DNA of 64,000 nt, from assembly GCF_052180275.1 (NCBI RefSeq), contig NZ_CP197465.1, positions 4,154,001 to 4,218,000 of the forward strand, in the 5' to 3' direction. This DNA comes from Kumtagia sp052180275 (GTDB lineage Bacteria; Pseudomonadota; Alphaproteobacteria; Rhizobiales; Rhizobiaceae). Positions 1 through 9,039 of this stretch are shown in pieces. The notes under the pieces were generated by a model. That model made no database searches, was not told the origin of the DNA, and saw only the letters and a list, made by a program, of their open reading frames with translations. The first letter of the stretch is position 1; each line of letters starts with the position of its first letter. Position numbers and translations under genes: made by a program.

Positions 1-457
1 AGTCGCCCGCGAGATTGCGCTTGGAGCGGGAGAGCTTATGCCTGCCAGCAGAATGTCCCTTGCTTCCACATTACGCAGGCTTGGCTGAAGCCGTGCAGAT
101 CAACGCGACGCAGGCGCCGCTCCCCATTCGCACACAGAAGAGAGGAAGAAGGGCGAGGCTAAGCCGCCTTCGAAGGCTGCGCCCCGGAATTTCGCGGCGC
201 CGCTACTTTCCTATTGCCCCAGCGACACAATGGCCGATTGGAAAAGCCTGGAATTTCCATGGAAAAGACAAAGAATTCCAAGCTTTTCCACTCGCGACTG
301 TTTTCAGGGTCGCCCGGATTTTCTACCTTGACGCAAAGAGTTTTGGTCGCAGCCGGACCTTTGGCGGGCGGAATGCAGACAACTATCGGGTCACTTGTGC
401 TGACGTTAGTCAACAAATTCTAAGAATCAACGAAATTTTCTTGGCGGGGATAGAGAA
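1..457. other. Intergenic region upstream of the first RTX gene
   Basis: I find no complete gene here. An open frame from base 2 to a TGA at 86-88 could be the last 28 codons of a gene that begins outside the window, but the peptide is not recognisable. The remainder is non-coding in appearance. It contains one inverted repeat at 240-289, listed separately, and should include the promoter and leader of the RTX gene at 458. No convincing -35/-10 pair stood out. Confidence 0.5.
240..289. repeat. Imperfect inverted repeat, 16-bp arms
   Basis: The arms GGAAAAGCCTGGAATT and AATTCCAAGCTTTTCC are complementary except at one position, with an 18-bp AT-rich spacer. The repeat lies about 170 bases before the start of the RTX gene at 458 and is oriented so that it could be an operator or an mRNA leader hairpin. 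There is no T-run directly after the second arm, so it is not a typical intrinsic terminator. Confidence 0.5.
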
Positions 458-2596
458 ATGCCGGGCACACCTACACTCTGGAAGGCGGAGACGATTGTCG
501 CCGCAGGCTCCACCGTGGCCTCCTTTTCCGATGGCAGGTTTGCGGTAGCCGGTAACTATTATGGCGATCTCAGCAGCCAATTTTATGACGCGCTCGGCAA
601 TTCCTTCGGCGGAGATGTGCTCTACGATTTTTCGTGGCCTGTCGAGTACATGTCCGACCCGCGGCTTACTTCGGCTCCGGACGGCAATATCTACCTGGCC
701 TATGTGTTGGAGTATGCCCCAAATGACAATGATGTGTTTGGAGTGGTATTGACCCCGACCGGAGTCACGACGGATTTGCCGGTCAGAGCAAGTTCCGATG
801 ATGAGATTGCCGGACATTTCGCGCCATCCAGTTCAACGCGCATCGTCTCCGTTTTCACCACCTTTCATCATGAGGGTGCTGGCGACTATGATGTTGGACT
901 ATCAATCGAAGATCCCACTGGCGTCCTCCCACGCGTGGTAATGGACGCTCACGGTGTATCGACAGATTGGCAGCGCAATCCCAGCGTCTCCGTGCTTTCC
1001 AACGGCAACATTGCTGTCGCTTTCGAGAACACCGTCGTTTCGACGGGCGTGACCACAATCCAGATTTCCGTTTTCGACGAGAACGGCCTGGAGGTAGCGG
1101 CTCAGCGCGTCATCGGCGAGACGAGCAGCCCCAGTTCGCCGACCGTCACCTCACTCGCCAACGGCAATGCGGTCGTGGCCTGGGACGATGACTACGACCA
1201 GAAACTGTACTTCAAGGTCATCGGGTCGGATGGCTCCGATATCACGGTGCTCCGCTCCGTGGCCGATGCTGGTGGCCTCGACCCGAAGGTGGTCGGGACG
1301 TCGGACGGCGGCTTCGTCATGGCCTGGACGAGCAATGCCGGAACCGAGATCGACGCGAGCCCGGATTCCGACGTCGCAGTCCAGATGTTCGATGCCTCCG
1401 GGAACCGCGTCGGCGATCAGTTCAGGATCGACAATCCGGGAGACCAGACCCTTTCCGACATCACCGTCATGCCGGACGGGCGCCTGATCGTTGTTTATGA
1501 TACGGAGACCGGGGATTCCACCAACACTCACGATGCGGCTTTCGTGATCCTTGACCCTCGCGACCGCTCAATCTCCGGGGACGAAGGGAATGACACGATC
1601 GTCGGCCGGCTGGATGCCACGTTCATCAACGGGCTCGGGGGCGACGATACGCTGTATGGAATGGGGGCCAAGGATACCCTGACGGGCGGCGAGGGAAACG
1701 ACGTTCTCAATGGCCGGGGTGGTGCCGATACGCTGGTCGGGGGCATCGGCGACGATGTCTATTACGTCGACAACGCCAAGGATCTTATCATCGAGTCAGG
1801 CGGTGAAGGCAACGATAGTGCGATTGCCAGCATAAGTTATGCGCTGGGCGCCAAAATGGAGATCGAGTTGCTGAGAACGACTGCCAATGGTGGCACGGCG
1901 GCAATCAACCTCACCGGCAATGCGTCTTTCCAGACCATAATCGGTAACGCGGGCGACAATGTCCTGAATGACGGGGGCGCTGGCAATAACGATACGTTGA
2001 TCGGCGGCAAGGGTAACGACACCTACCGCATCTACAATTCATTCGACACCATTATCGAGGTCTCTGGCTCGGCGGCTGGCACGGCCGATCGCGTTGTCAC
2101 ATCCGTCGACTGTGCTCTGGACTCCGGCGTATTCGTCGAGTTTTTGACCACATCTGGCTCGACCGGGACATCCAACATCAACCTCGCCGGAAACGAGAAC
2201 GCGCAAACGATCATAGGCAATGCCGGCTCTAACATCATCGACGGCAAGGGCGGCGCCGACGCGTTGCGCGGCGGTAGCGGAATCGACTTCTTCGTCTTTT
2301 CGACAGCGCTCGGCGGCACCAATATCGATAAGATAATCGACTTCAACGTTGCCGCCGACACCATCCGGCTTGATGACGCGATTTTCACGTCGCTGACCTC
2401 GACCGGCGTGCTGGCGGCATCCCTGTTCAAGGATACCATCCTGGCGCCAAGGGACGCCGACGACCTCATCCTCTACAATTCGAACACCGGTTCGTTGTTT
2501 TACGACGCGGACGGCACAGGCAGCGGCGCCGCCATTAAATTCGCATCACTCGCGCCGGGACTGGCTTTGACCGCTGCCGATTTTGTGGTCATCTAA
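458..2596 (+). CDS. RTX (hemolysin-type calcium-binding) secreted protein, 712 aa
   Basis: The first ~370 residues form a repetitive beta-rich region with recurrent 'SNGNIAVAF', 'ANGNAVVAW' and 'PDGRLIVVY' units spaced roughly 50 residues apart, which looks like a beta-propeller. From about residue 375 come glycine/aspartate nonapeptides (GGDDTLYGMG, GGEGNDVLNG, GGADTLVGG), the calcium-binding RTX beta-roll. After these come two longer modules of the DDVYYVDNAKD...GNAGDN type. The C-terminus (SLFYDADGTGSGAAIKF...LTAADFVVI) resembles known type I secretion signals. There is no N-terminal signal peptide, as expected for type I secretion. The start has a purine-rich GGCGGGGATAGAGAA upstream. Its last ~200 residues are clearly related to those of the giant RTX protein at 18,731. 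The function of the N-terminal part is unknown; adhesin, S-layer-like or enzyme are all open. Confidence 0.85.
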   Translation: MPGTPTLWKAETIVAAGSTVASFSDGRFAVAGNYYGDLSSQFYDALGNSFGGDVLYDFSWPVEYMSDPRLTSAPDGNIYLAYVLEYAPNDNDVFGVVLTPTGVTTDLPVRASSDDEIAGHFAPSSSTRIVSVFTTFHHEGAGDYDVGLSIEDPTGVLPRVVMDAHGVSTDWQRNPSVSVLSNGNIAVAFENTVVSTGVTTIQISVFDENGLEVAAQRVIGETSSPSSPTVTSLANGNAVVAWDDDYDQKLYFKVIGSDGSDITVLRSVADAGGLDPKVVGTSDGGFVMAWTSNAGTEIDASPDSDVAVQMFDASGNRVGDQFRIDNPGDQTLSDITVMPDGRLIVVYDTETGDSTNTHDAAFVILDPRDRSISGDEGNDTIVGRLDATFINGLGGDDTLYGMGAKDTLTGGEGNDVLNGRGGADTLVGGIGDDVYYVDNAKDLIIESGGEGNDSAIASISYALGAKMEIELLRTTANGGTAAINLTGNASFQTIIGNAGDNVLNDGGAGNNDTLIGGKGNDTYRIYNSFDTIIEVSGSAAGTADRVVTSVDCALDSGVFVEFLTTSGSTGTSNINLAGNENAQTIIGNAGSNIIDGKGGADALRGGSGIDFFVFSTALGGTNIDKIIDFNVAADTIRLDDAIFTSLTSTGVLAASLFKDTILAPRDADDLILYNSNTGSLFYDADGTGSGAAIKFASLAPGLALTAADFVVI

Positions 2597-2679
2597 GGCT
2601 CGTTGATAAACAACTGAATCGGTATGCGGTATTTCCGGGTTTGAGATTCCCCTGCCGAATCGGCCCAGCTCGATTCCGG

Positions 2680-2868
2680 TCTGTGATCGACGATAGCGCC
2701 CTTCGGTTGCGGTTTGGAGCCTTTGATCCATTGTTGGACGAGCTGGCTCGGCGGTATTTCGCGGCCGCCGAGGCGCTAGCGACTGGCCATTGCGGCGTGA
2801 TGGCAGTCTCGCGGGCGACGGGGATTGCGCGCAGCACTTCAGATCGGCGCTGCCGGCGCGCGTATTGA
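2680..2868 (+). pseudogene. ISAzo13-family transposase fragment (N-terminal part only)
   Basis: The reading frame gives a peptide with RLRFGAFDPLLDELARRYFAA and VSRATGIARST, the arrangement seen at the N-terminus of ISAzo13-type transposases: a short helical region, then a helix-turn-helix introduced by 'AVARATGIARST'. It stops after about 60 residues with no DDE domain, so only a remnant survives. It lies between the first RTX gene and the first glycosyltransferase, which suggests this locus was assembled by insertion and loss. The family assignment is from memory of the family's sequence pattern. Confidence 0.55.
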
Positions 2869-3384
2869 ACGACAACCCCGTCGGCAGGATAAGGAAGGCC
2901 GAAAGAACCCAAAATCGAACCCGCATGTCCAATGCCCCACATCCACTTGCGCTCCAAAACGACAGGCTACGACATCGTGGGCGGGAGCCAAGGTGATTCG
3001 CGTAGCGGGATGTATCGCAAAATCGAGCAGGTCGCAGAGCTGGCATTCGTGACACCGAGAGCAGCGGCAACGGCTCTCAGATCGGGGATCGTCTGCTCCC
3101 CGGCGCCGAACCGCGTCGCCACGACCGACGAGCAGATGATCCTTGCCAGCCAACGCCTTCGTCGAACGGCAACGGCGTGGCTATTGTGTTTATCCCCGAC
3201 GTCCTTAGCGATAGCGGTACGCCACACGACCGCGTTCGGCGAAGACCCCCCACAACGTCAGTCGGCGCCCCACTTTGGTTCCTTCGGGCACCCCTTCCCT
3301 ATCCCGCCTCGGCGCCACCCCCCATTCCGCGAAGACGTGTATCCGCGCCTTCGCGTCCTCATTATTCCAAGGAAGACTGATCAC
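2869..3384. other. Gap with no supported gene
   Basis: Several open frames cross this stretch on both strands but none has a plausible protein composition or ribosome site; they are rich in Arg, Pro and Ser as expected for shadow translation. The glycosyltransferase frame stays open upstream to 2932, but the part before 3385 does not look like protein. The segment may be further decayed insertion-sequence DNA. Confidence 0.45.
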
Positions 3385-5313
3385 ATGCCGGGTCGTCCCG
3401 AATCACATTGCCCCAGCGTCTATTTTGCGCTCGCTCCCGCGGAATCCGGCGGGCACCGCTTAAAGGGGATTGCTCGGACTGATCATCTGCGTCCACATAC
3501 GCTGGAACTTTGGTCATCCGGCCGGCTGGTATCTTGCTGCGACGTCCTGAGCGACGGCACATGGGACGTTCCAATCACGTCAGAATCACATGCGGCTGTC
3601 CATGCATGGCTTCGGGCCGGCGATGAACAAGTGTATTGTGGCATCGTCAACGCTGTTCCGCTCTGGGTCGAAAATCCGTTGCTGCAATGTGACGTGGCCA
3701 AGCGCGACGGTTACGTTACCAACTGCATAGAATTCAATGTCACATGCCCAATCGACTATCAAGTATACATAAACGGGCGACCAGCACACGACACAGTAGA
3801 CTTTTTACCAGTGCCTTTTTCTCGCACTCATCAAGCTCACGTTAAAACCCGAGAATCGTTTCTTGTATTCGAAATCTTAGCTAACGACGGCTCCCTTAGC
3901 CGATTGCCTCTTTGGCGCTGGAGATCGCCTGGATTCGAGCTATTCCGAAAGGCGATCCGATCACAAAAGTACTGCGACATCAGCCTCAATTCCGGAGATA
4001 CGATTCGTGATGTGGCACCCATCCAGATGGCCGTGGAAGACGGCGGATGGCGCTGCCATGCTCGTTCTGGTCGAGATGGCGGTTCGATCGAAATAGATGA
4101 CGGCGATATATTGGACATTCAGATAGGTCCGGATACATACATCCCAACCGCGGCCGATAAAAAGCGGAAGGCATCCGTCAGAAGTTCCAGGATTTTCTTC
4201 AAAGACGCTTCATCTGCGTTTTATCAGCCAATTGCCGTTACGTCTTTGGACACCAAGAAAATAAAACGCCCCCAGACCAAGCGTCGGATATTATTGCTAC
4301 GGCCTCGTCCGTTGCCGACTGATGAAATCTATGTACTTGCCCCCCTCGCTCAATTGTGTTTGGCGGAACAATGTGAGCTCGCTGTGGTAAATACAACTCT
4401 GCAGCCGCCTGACGCTGACCTGTTTCGCGATGCGGACATGGTCGTTGTTGTACGATACATTTCGGCGAACTGGATGGACGAACTGGTTAAGTGCAAGGGG
4501 CGCGTGGAAATCATATATCTGTTTGATGATGATATTCCATCGGCTGTGGATACGCCTGATCTTCCCGCAACATATAGGCGCCGTTTGACTGACGTAACTT
4601 TTTGCGATTTTCAGTACATGTTTTATATCTCTGATCTGGTGATCGTTTCATCGCCGTATTTGCTAAAGCGCTTCAATACGCCAAAGACGTATCTGCTCGA
4701 GCCGCCCTCGATACGTGAAAGCGAATCGCTCGACCATCATTTGGATGGCAGCCCGCTGCGCATAGGGTATCATGGGTCGAGCACTCACTGCCGAGACCTG
4801 GAGTTCATTATCCCGGCGATAAAAAGACTTAGTAAAGAAAATCCTGGAATCCACTTTGATTTATTTGGTCATAAGGCAATTCGTGAGATGATACATGGAT
4901 TTGACCGTATCAATTTAATGGATCCTCTACCATGGGAAGACTATAAGGAATTTTCCAGAAGGCGGCCCTGCCATATAACGGTGGCGCCGCTGCTGGACAA
5001 CGCTTATAATAGAGGAAAGTCTCGGATTAAATTTTGTGACGCAGGCTCATTGGGAGCCGCCGGTATTTTTACCAACAACCCGATCTATCGAGGGATAGTT
5101 GACCACGGAATAAATGGCTTACTGGTGAGCAACACCGAAGATGAATGGCTAGGCGCCTTACGATCGCTTGCTGCCGATCCAGATCGCACATATAGAATTG
5201 CATCGGCTTGCCGCCTTGCAAACCAAGACAAATGCTCTCTGTCTGAGGCGACCAGGTTTTGGGCCGAGCTACTGAATGTAGGTGCGTTCCCAGCGTCCGT
5301 GGTCAAAAATTGA
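3385..5313 (+). CDS. Glycosyltransferase with an extra N-terminal domain, 642 aa
   Basis: The C-terminal ~350 residues have a GT-B (GT4-like) glycosyltransferase appearance: RRILLLRPRPLPTDEIYVL opens a first Rossmann-like half, LRIGYHGSSTHCRDLEFIIPAI opens the nucleotide-sugar half, and GKSRIKFCDAGSLGAAGIFTNNPIYRGIVDHGINGLLV matches the usual donor-site end of this fold. The first ~280 residues are a separate region not seen in ordinary GT4 enzymes, with short beta-rich segments such as DYQVYINGRPAHDTVDF. I chose ATG 3385 because AAGGAAG lies 9 bases before it. The product probably adds a sugar to a surface glycan or glycoprotein of this locus; donor and acceptor cannot be told. Its base composition is lower in GC than the flanking core genes, consistent with acquisition. 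Confidence 0.75.
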   Translation: MPGRPESHCPSVYFALAPAESGGHRLKGIARTDHLRPHTLELWSSGRLVSCCDVLSDGTWDVPITSESHAAVHAWLRAGDEQVYCGIVNAVPLWVENPLLQCDVAKRDGYVTNCIEFNVTCPIDYQVYINGRPAHDTVDFLPVPFSRTHQAHVKTRESFLVFEILANDGSLSRLPLWRWRSPGFELFRKAIRSQKYCDISLNSGDTIRDVAPIQMAVEDGGWRCHARSGRDGGSIEIDDGDILDIQIGPDTYIPTAADKKRKASVRSSRIFFKDASSAFYQPIAVTSLDTKKIKRPQTKRRILLLRPRPLPTDEIYVLAPLAQLCLAEQCELAVVNTTLQPPDADLFRDADMVVVVRYISANWMDELVKCKGRVEIIYLFDDDIPSAVDTPDLPATYRRRLTDVTFCDFQYMFYISDLVIVSSPYLLKRFNTPKTYLLEPPSIRESESLDHHLDGSPLRIGYHGSSTHCRDLEFIIPAIKRLSKENPGIHFDLFGHKAIREMIHGFDRINLMDPLPWEDYKEFSRRRPCHITVAPLLDNAYNRGKSRIKFCDAGSLGAAGIFTNNPIYRGIVDHGINGLLVSNTEDEWLGALRSLAADPDRTYRIASACRLANQDKCSLSEATRFWAELLNVGAFPASVVKN

Positions 5314-5375
5314 CTGTGGAATCTGATTGTGATTCGTGGCTGCCATTGGGAGGCAGCTTGGGCGAACGGGCTGGT

Positions 5376-5643
5376 GTGACTGAGGAGGACTGGGTGCTGG
5401 TCGGCCCACTTCTGCCGGTTGGACGAGGGGGTGGCTGCCGTCCGACTCAGGACTATCGACGCTATTTCGAAGGCATGATGTTGATGGCGTACGCACGGGC
5501 GCGCAACGGCGCCTTCTTCCCGACGAGCAGAGCAAGTGGAACAGCGTCTTTGGCCGACATCGGCGATGGGTCGAGACCAGCGTGTGCGATGCGCTGCTCG
5601 AATCACTGGTCGCATTGGTCGAGTCTGATGGAGCGCGCGCCAT
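5376..5643 (+). pseudogene. IS5-family transposase fragment, frameshifted
   Basis: A frame beginning GVTEEDWVLVGPLLP, then DYRRYFEGMMLMA, matches the usual N-terminus of IS5-type DDE transposases ('LTDEEWALIEPLLP...RRYLDGMLW'). It then continues in another frame as PDEQSKWNSVFGRHRRW and CDALLESLVAL, the 'KWNSVYRRFRRW' segment of the same family. A +1 shift near 5490 separates the halves. The catalytic DDE part is missing. It directly follows the 642-aa glycosyltransferase gene. From 5646 to 5916 I see no gene. Confidence 0.65.
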
Positions 5644-5916
5644 GAGCGCACGGTTTGCGATGCCGAGCCCGCAGAAATTCAGTTTCCTTGGGATAGCCGG
5701 CGCATGGATGTTTATGCTCGGCTCGGTCGCTTGCGAGGTGGGCCACTGTGGGTTGATCGTTCAATTCTGCCGGTCCTATTCCCCTCAGCAAGATTTGGCG
5801 GCTGGGCCGCCGGATTTTGGTGCGGTCGGGGACCTTGTCAATGCCGAGGGCGGGATGGCGCGGGACAATGAAGACGAAGCCGTAGCCGCCGCGGACCTGC
5901 TCGAAGGTGGCGCCGC

Positions 5917-6597
5917 GTGATACCCCAGGGCTCCCCATCGCCCCACCCGATGGTGGTGAGCCGCCTCGATCTTGGGCGGAAGTACGACAATATCGGCGCA
6001 CACCGTCTTCGGACGTTCGTCGACATCCTCGACACGCTCAAGCCCGAGACCAAGACCCTCGTCGATCTCGGCGCAGGTCACTGCAAGTTCAGCGCGCTCG
6101 CCGCAAAGCGCGGCTATGATGTGACCGCAGTCGATGGCCGCAACGTCCGCTTGCCCCCCGATATGGGATCGGTCCGCTTCGTCGAAAGCGATGTGCGCAC
6201 CTACGATCCGTCCGGGTTCGGCGTGATCGCCAATCTCGGTCTCTTCTACCATCTTGAACTCGAGGCTCAGAAGGGTCTGCTAAGCCGCTGCACCTACGGT
6301 GCGCCCGTCATTCTGGAGACGCAGGTTCACGTGCCCGAGATTCTCGAGCCGCACGAAAGCCGCCCCTGGCACGCGATCGTGCAGCAGGGCAGCTATGAAG
6401 GCGTTCTCTTCCCCGAGAACGACAATCCGATGGCCTCGATCGGCAACCCGACCTCGTTCTGGCACACCGAAGATTCGATGCTGCGCCTGTTCGCCGATTG
6501 CGGGTTCAGGGAGGTTCAACTCGTCGAGCCGCTGTTCCGCTCCGGCTACGGCGCGCGGCGCTTCTATGTGCTGTTTTCGAACGAGCGCCCCGCCTAA
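5917..6597 (+). CDS. Class I SAM-dependent methyltransferase, 226 aa
   Basis: LKPETKTLVDLGAGHCKFSALAA at about residues 41-63 is the SAM-binding motif I of class I methyltransferases; VTAVDGRNV follows as the acidic post-I strand, and GVIANLGLFYHL is a motif IV-like segment. The C-terminal half ends with a beta strand pair typical of the fold. The start is uncertain: GTG 5917 has AAGGTGG six bases upstream, while ATG 5950 is in frame but has a weak ribosome site. Surrounded by glycosyltransferases, it may methylate a sugar or lipid-linked glycan, but the substrate is not shown by the sequence. Confidence 0.75.
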   Translation: MIPQGSPSPHPMVVSRLDLGRKYDNIGAHRLRTFVDILDTLKPETKTLVDLGAGHCKFSALAAKRGYDVTAVDGRNVRLPPDMGSVRFVESDVRTYDPSGFGVIANLGLFYHLELEAQKGLLSRCTYGAPVILETQVHVPEILEPHESRPWHAIVQQGSYEGVLFPENDNPMASIGNPTSFWHTEDSMLRLFADCGFREVQLVEPLFRSGYGARRFYVLFSNERPA

Positions 6598-7021
6598 TGC
6601 GCTGTTCGAGGCCGGCGGCAGTCAGGCAACACTCATCGCCATTGCTGCCGGCAGGCTTCGTTGTGAGGGCGGAGACGAGGCAGCTAAGTTTTCAGACAAT
6701 CGACGCCAGGCGAGCGGCCGAACTCATTCTAACCTCTGATTGTCGCCTGAAAACCTAGCGCATGCGTCCCTGTCTGCTGTAGCATGGGGGAAATGTGGCG
6801 ACGGTCCGATGCTGCGAGGTGTCGGAGATTCAATCCGCGATGAAGATGACCCGTTGTCGGGCCCGGTAGCGCCATTGTTTGCGCTGCCGGCCAGGCAACT
6901 TGACGGAGGTGAAGCGAGCATATGCCGAGGAAATATCCAGCGCAGGACGGCCTACCGCGAGCCGTGCCCTCGCTTCGTAAGGCTTTGCCTCCCGTGGTTG
7001 CTGGTTGGGACGCGCGGATTA
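6598..7021. other. Gap with no supported gene
   Basis: No convincing gene. The reading frame of the next gene is open back to 6740, but the translated stretch before 7022 has the composition of a random frame. It may be decayed mobile DNA, as in the other gaps of this locus, and should also hold the promoter of the gene at 7022. Confidence 0.4.
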
Positions 7022-8713
7022 ATGGTTGAGTTCTATCTGGATATACCTAGTCATCTATGGAATAAAGACAGCGCCCTGCATCAAGAAATATTAAATGGGT
7101 ACATGTCGATAACAGAGGCGATATTACATACGAACAATTGTTTTGCGGTTTCTCCTCACAGATCTCGTATCAATGACGGATACAGCGCCGGAAGCGAAGG
7201 CGGCATATCCTATGTCTACCATGCCAGAGCACCCGGAAAGAATAGCTACTGCATCCGCCCGGGACCGATCAGGGGACTCTGGTATCTGGACAAGGATGGC
7301 TACAGCGGATGGAGCAGTATCGCGCGCGATTCTGAAGTTCGCAGCAGAGCCGGGAACTACGGCATTTTAGAATCGACCCAGCTGATCGATCATTACCGGA
7401 CGAGATTTCTTGAGCGCAACGAATCGAAATATGTTCAGCAGGACGCAGTGCTTAAAATCGAAGAGGCGGAAGGCGCAGAGTTTATTTTCTTTCCTTTGCA
7501 GGTGAATGACGACGAAGTCTTGAATCTATCGTCATTTACCCAGGTCGACATCATGCGGCGCCTCGTTGACCTGAGCGAAGCGCACAAGCTCAAGGTCGTT
7601 TTTAAGCGCCATCCGCATTGCAGGTCCAAGCTGATCGAAAGTGCCCTCACATGGGCTGCGGGGCATTCGCACATCCAGATTTCGGACGCGTCCGTCCATC
7701 AACTGATACCCGCCGCGCGTTCGGTGGTGGTGCTGAATTCCGGCGTTGGACTCGAGGCGTTGATCCATGGCGCCGCCGTCTACAGCCTGGCCGCGAGCGA
7801 GTACCGCCATCTCACCAGGCCAGTCGACGACCTACGGGATTTGGAGGATGCATTCCTTGCGGCGCGGTCATCGCAATCGCAAGAGGTTACGCGGGGAATC
7901 GGATATCTTCTCTCAGAGTTTTTCGTAAATATCTCGGATCAGGATCGTTTGAGATCGATCGTCAGACAGCATTGCAGGGAATTTCAAGCACAAATTGCGA
8001 TAGGCTCCCACGGCGCGTCCCCCGACGAAGCGACGCGGCTTAGAAATGCGACGACGCTGCTCCTTGCCATCGAGAAGCAGATCTCCGAGGTCGCCGACGT
8101 ATTGCTCTCGAGCAAAGAATTTTTACACAAAACCGTCGACCAGGAACAAGCGGAATTATTGCTCTCCCGGGTCGCCCGTCTTGGCATCTCCAGAAAAAGA
8201 ATCTTAAAGACTAATTATCCTGAAATAATACGAAAATATATAACACTATGCCACAAGGCTAAAGATCACGAGGAAGCCCTGAATTGGGCCAGGGCACTGG
8301 CCACTCATACGGGCGAATCCGATGACCTGATGTTGCTGGCTAAAATGCATTTCGTGATGGAACTGAACAAGGAAGGTTTTGACTACGCTCGCGCTGCTGC
8401 CTTTCATCAGAATGCCACCAGCGAAGCACTCACCTACTACTCCCGGCGGATCATTGGGAAATCACCACAACTAACCGAAACCGCCTTGGAATGCGCCGAG
8501 CGCGCGCACACTCTCGATCCGGATGATCCAATGCCGATGTGGCTCATGGCGCGGGCTCACCACATTAAGGGCGATGCCCACACGGCGTTGCGGCTGGTAA
8601 TGGAAGCTCTGGGGCGTCATCCCGAGCATGACAAGTTGCTCGCGATCGAGAAGAAGATCAGGGAGAGCATTGCTCGAAAGCAGGGGCGCAATCGTCTGCC
8701 GTCTCCACGATGA
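7022..8713 (+). CDS. Capsule-type (KpsC/KpsS-like) glycosyltransferase with C-terminal helical repeats, 563 aa
   Basis: Residues ~150-300 contain EFIFFPLQVNDDEVLN, LKVVFKRHPHCRSKLIE and ARSVVVLNSGVGLEALIHG. This is the pattern of capsule polysaccharide synthesis proteins: a GT-B fold with a conserved 'K.HP' segment and 'NS..GLEAL'. The last ~180 residues are alpha-helical with TPR-like units (EEALNWARALATHTGESDD; ALECAERAHTLDPDDPMP; AHTALRLVMEALGRHPEHD). ATG 7022 is chosen because upstream sequence does not look like protein; the ribosome site is weak. It probably transfers a sugar during synthesis of a surface polysaccharide. The TPR tail suggests docking to a partner. Confidence 0.65.
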   Translation: MVEFYLDIPSHLWNKDSALHQEILNGYMSITEAILHTNNCFAVSPHRSRINDGYSAGSEGGISYVYHARAPGKNSYCIRPGPIRGLWYLDKDGYSGWSSIARDSEVRSRAGNYGILESTQLIDHYRTRFLERNESKYVQQDAVLKIEEAEGAEFIFFPLQVNDDEVLNLSSFTQVDIMRRLVDLSEAHKLKVVFKRHPHCRSKLIESALTWAAGHSHIQISDASVHQLIPAARSVVVLNSGVGLEALIHGAAVYSLAASEYRHLTRPVDDLRDLEDAFLAARSSQSQEVTRGIGYLLSEFFVNISDQDRLRSIVRQHCREFQAQIAIGSHGASPDEATRLRNATTLLLAIEKQISEVADVLLSSKEFLHKTVDQEQAELLLSRVARLGISRKRILKTNYPEIIRKYITLCHKAKDHEEALNWARALATHTGESDDLMLLAKMHFVMELNKEGFDYARAAAFHQNATSEALTYYSRRIIGKSPQLTETALECAERAHTLDPDDPMPMWLMARAHHIKGDAHTALRLVMEALGRHPEHDKLLAIEKKIRESIARKQGRNRLPSPR

Positions 8714-9039
8714 TGGCTACGCGCAGTTTCGACGGTATGCCGGCCGGATGTGGCGTCACCAGCCAAGGAACGTCGAGTTGCCCTGATGGCTCCATGAATT
8801 GCTCGACCACCGATCTGTCGGGATCACATCACGATCACAATGGCTTACAATGGCGACGAACCTTCCTTAACGCCAGACGGGACTTCTTCAACGGCATCGG
8901 CGCCGACAGCCCTCCTGCCCCTTTTTGTAAAATTCCACTGGCTTCGCCGCGACCATGGCCTCATCGCTCTGAGGGGCTGATCCCGTAGCGCTTTCATTGC
9001 GCCGATCACCGACGCCATCGTGGCGAGCGACCAATGTGG
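8714..9039. other. Gap with no supported gene
   Basis: This stretch lies between the plus-strand capsule-type glycosyltransferase and the convergent minus-strand GT4 gene. No open frame here has a credible product on either strand. No clear hairpin followed by a T-run was found, although transcripts from both sides should end here. Confidence 0.4.

Noticed and set aside
81..124. A second tRNA or small RNA near the left edge
   Set aside because: No cloverleaf or conserved RNA fold could be drawn.
15..548. Open frame of 177 codons at the left edge
   Set aside because: Composition is Arg/Pro-rich, overlaps the RTX start in another frame and has no ribosome site; treated as chance.
2932..3384. 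Upstream extension of the 642-aa glycosyltransferase
   Set aside because: The extra 151 residues do not resemble protein, and ATG 3385 has a clear AAGGAAG ribosome site.
6740..7021. N-terminal extension of the capsule-type glycosyltransferase
   Set aside because: The 94 extra residues are random in character and the recognisable fold begins after 7022.
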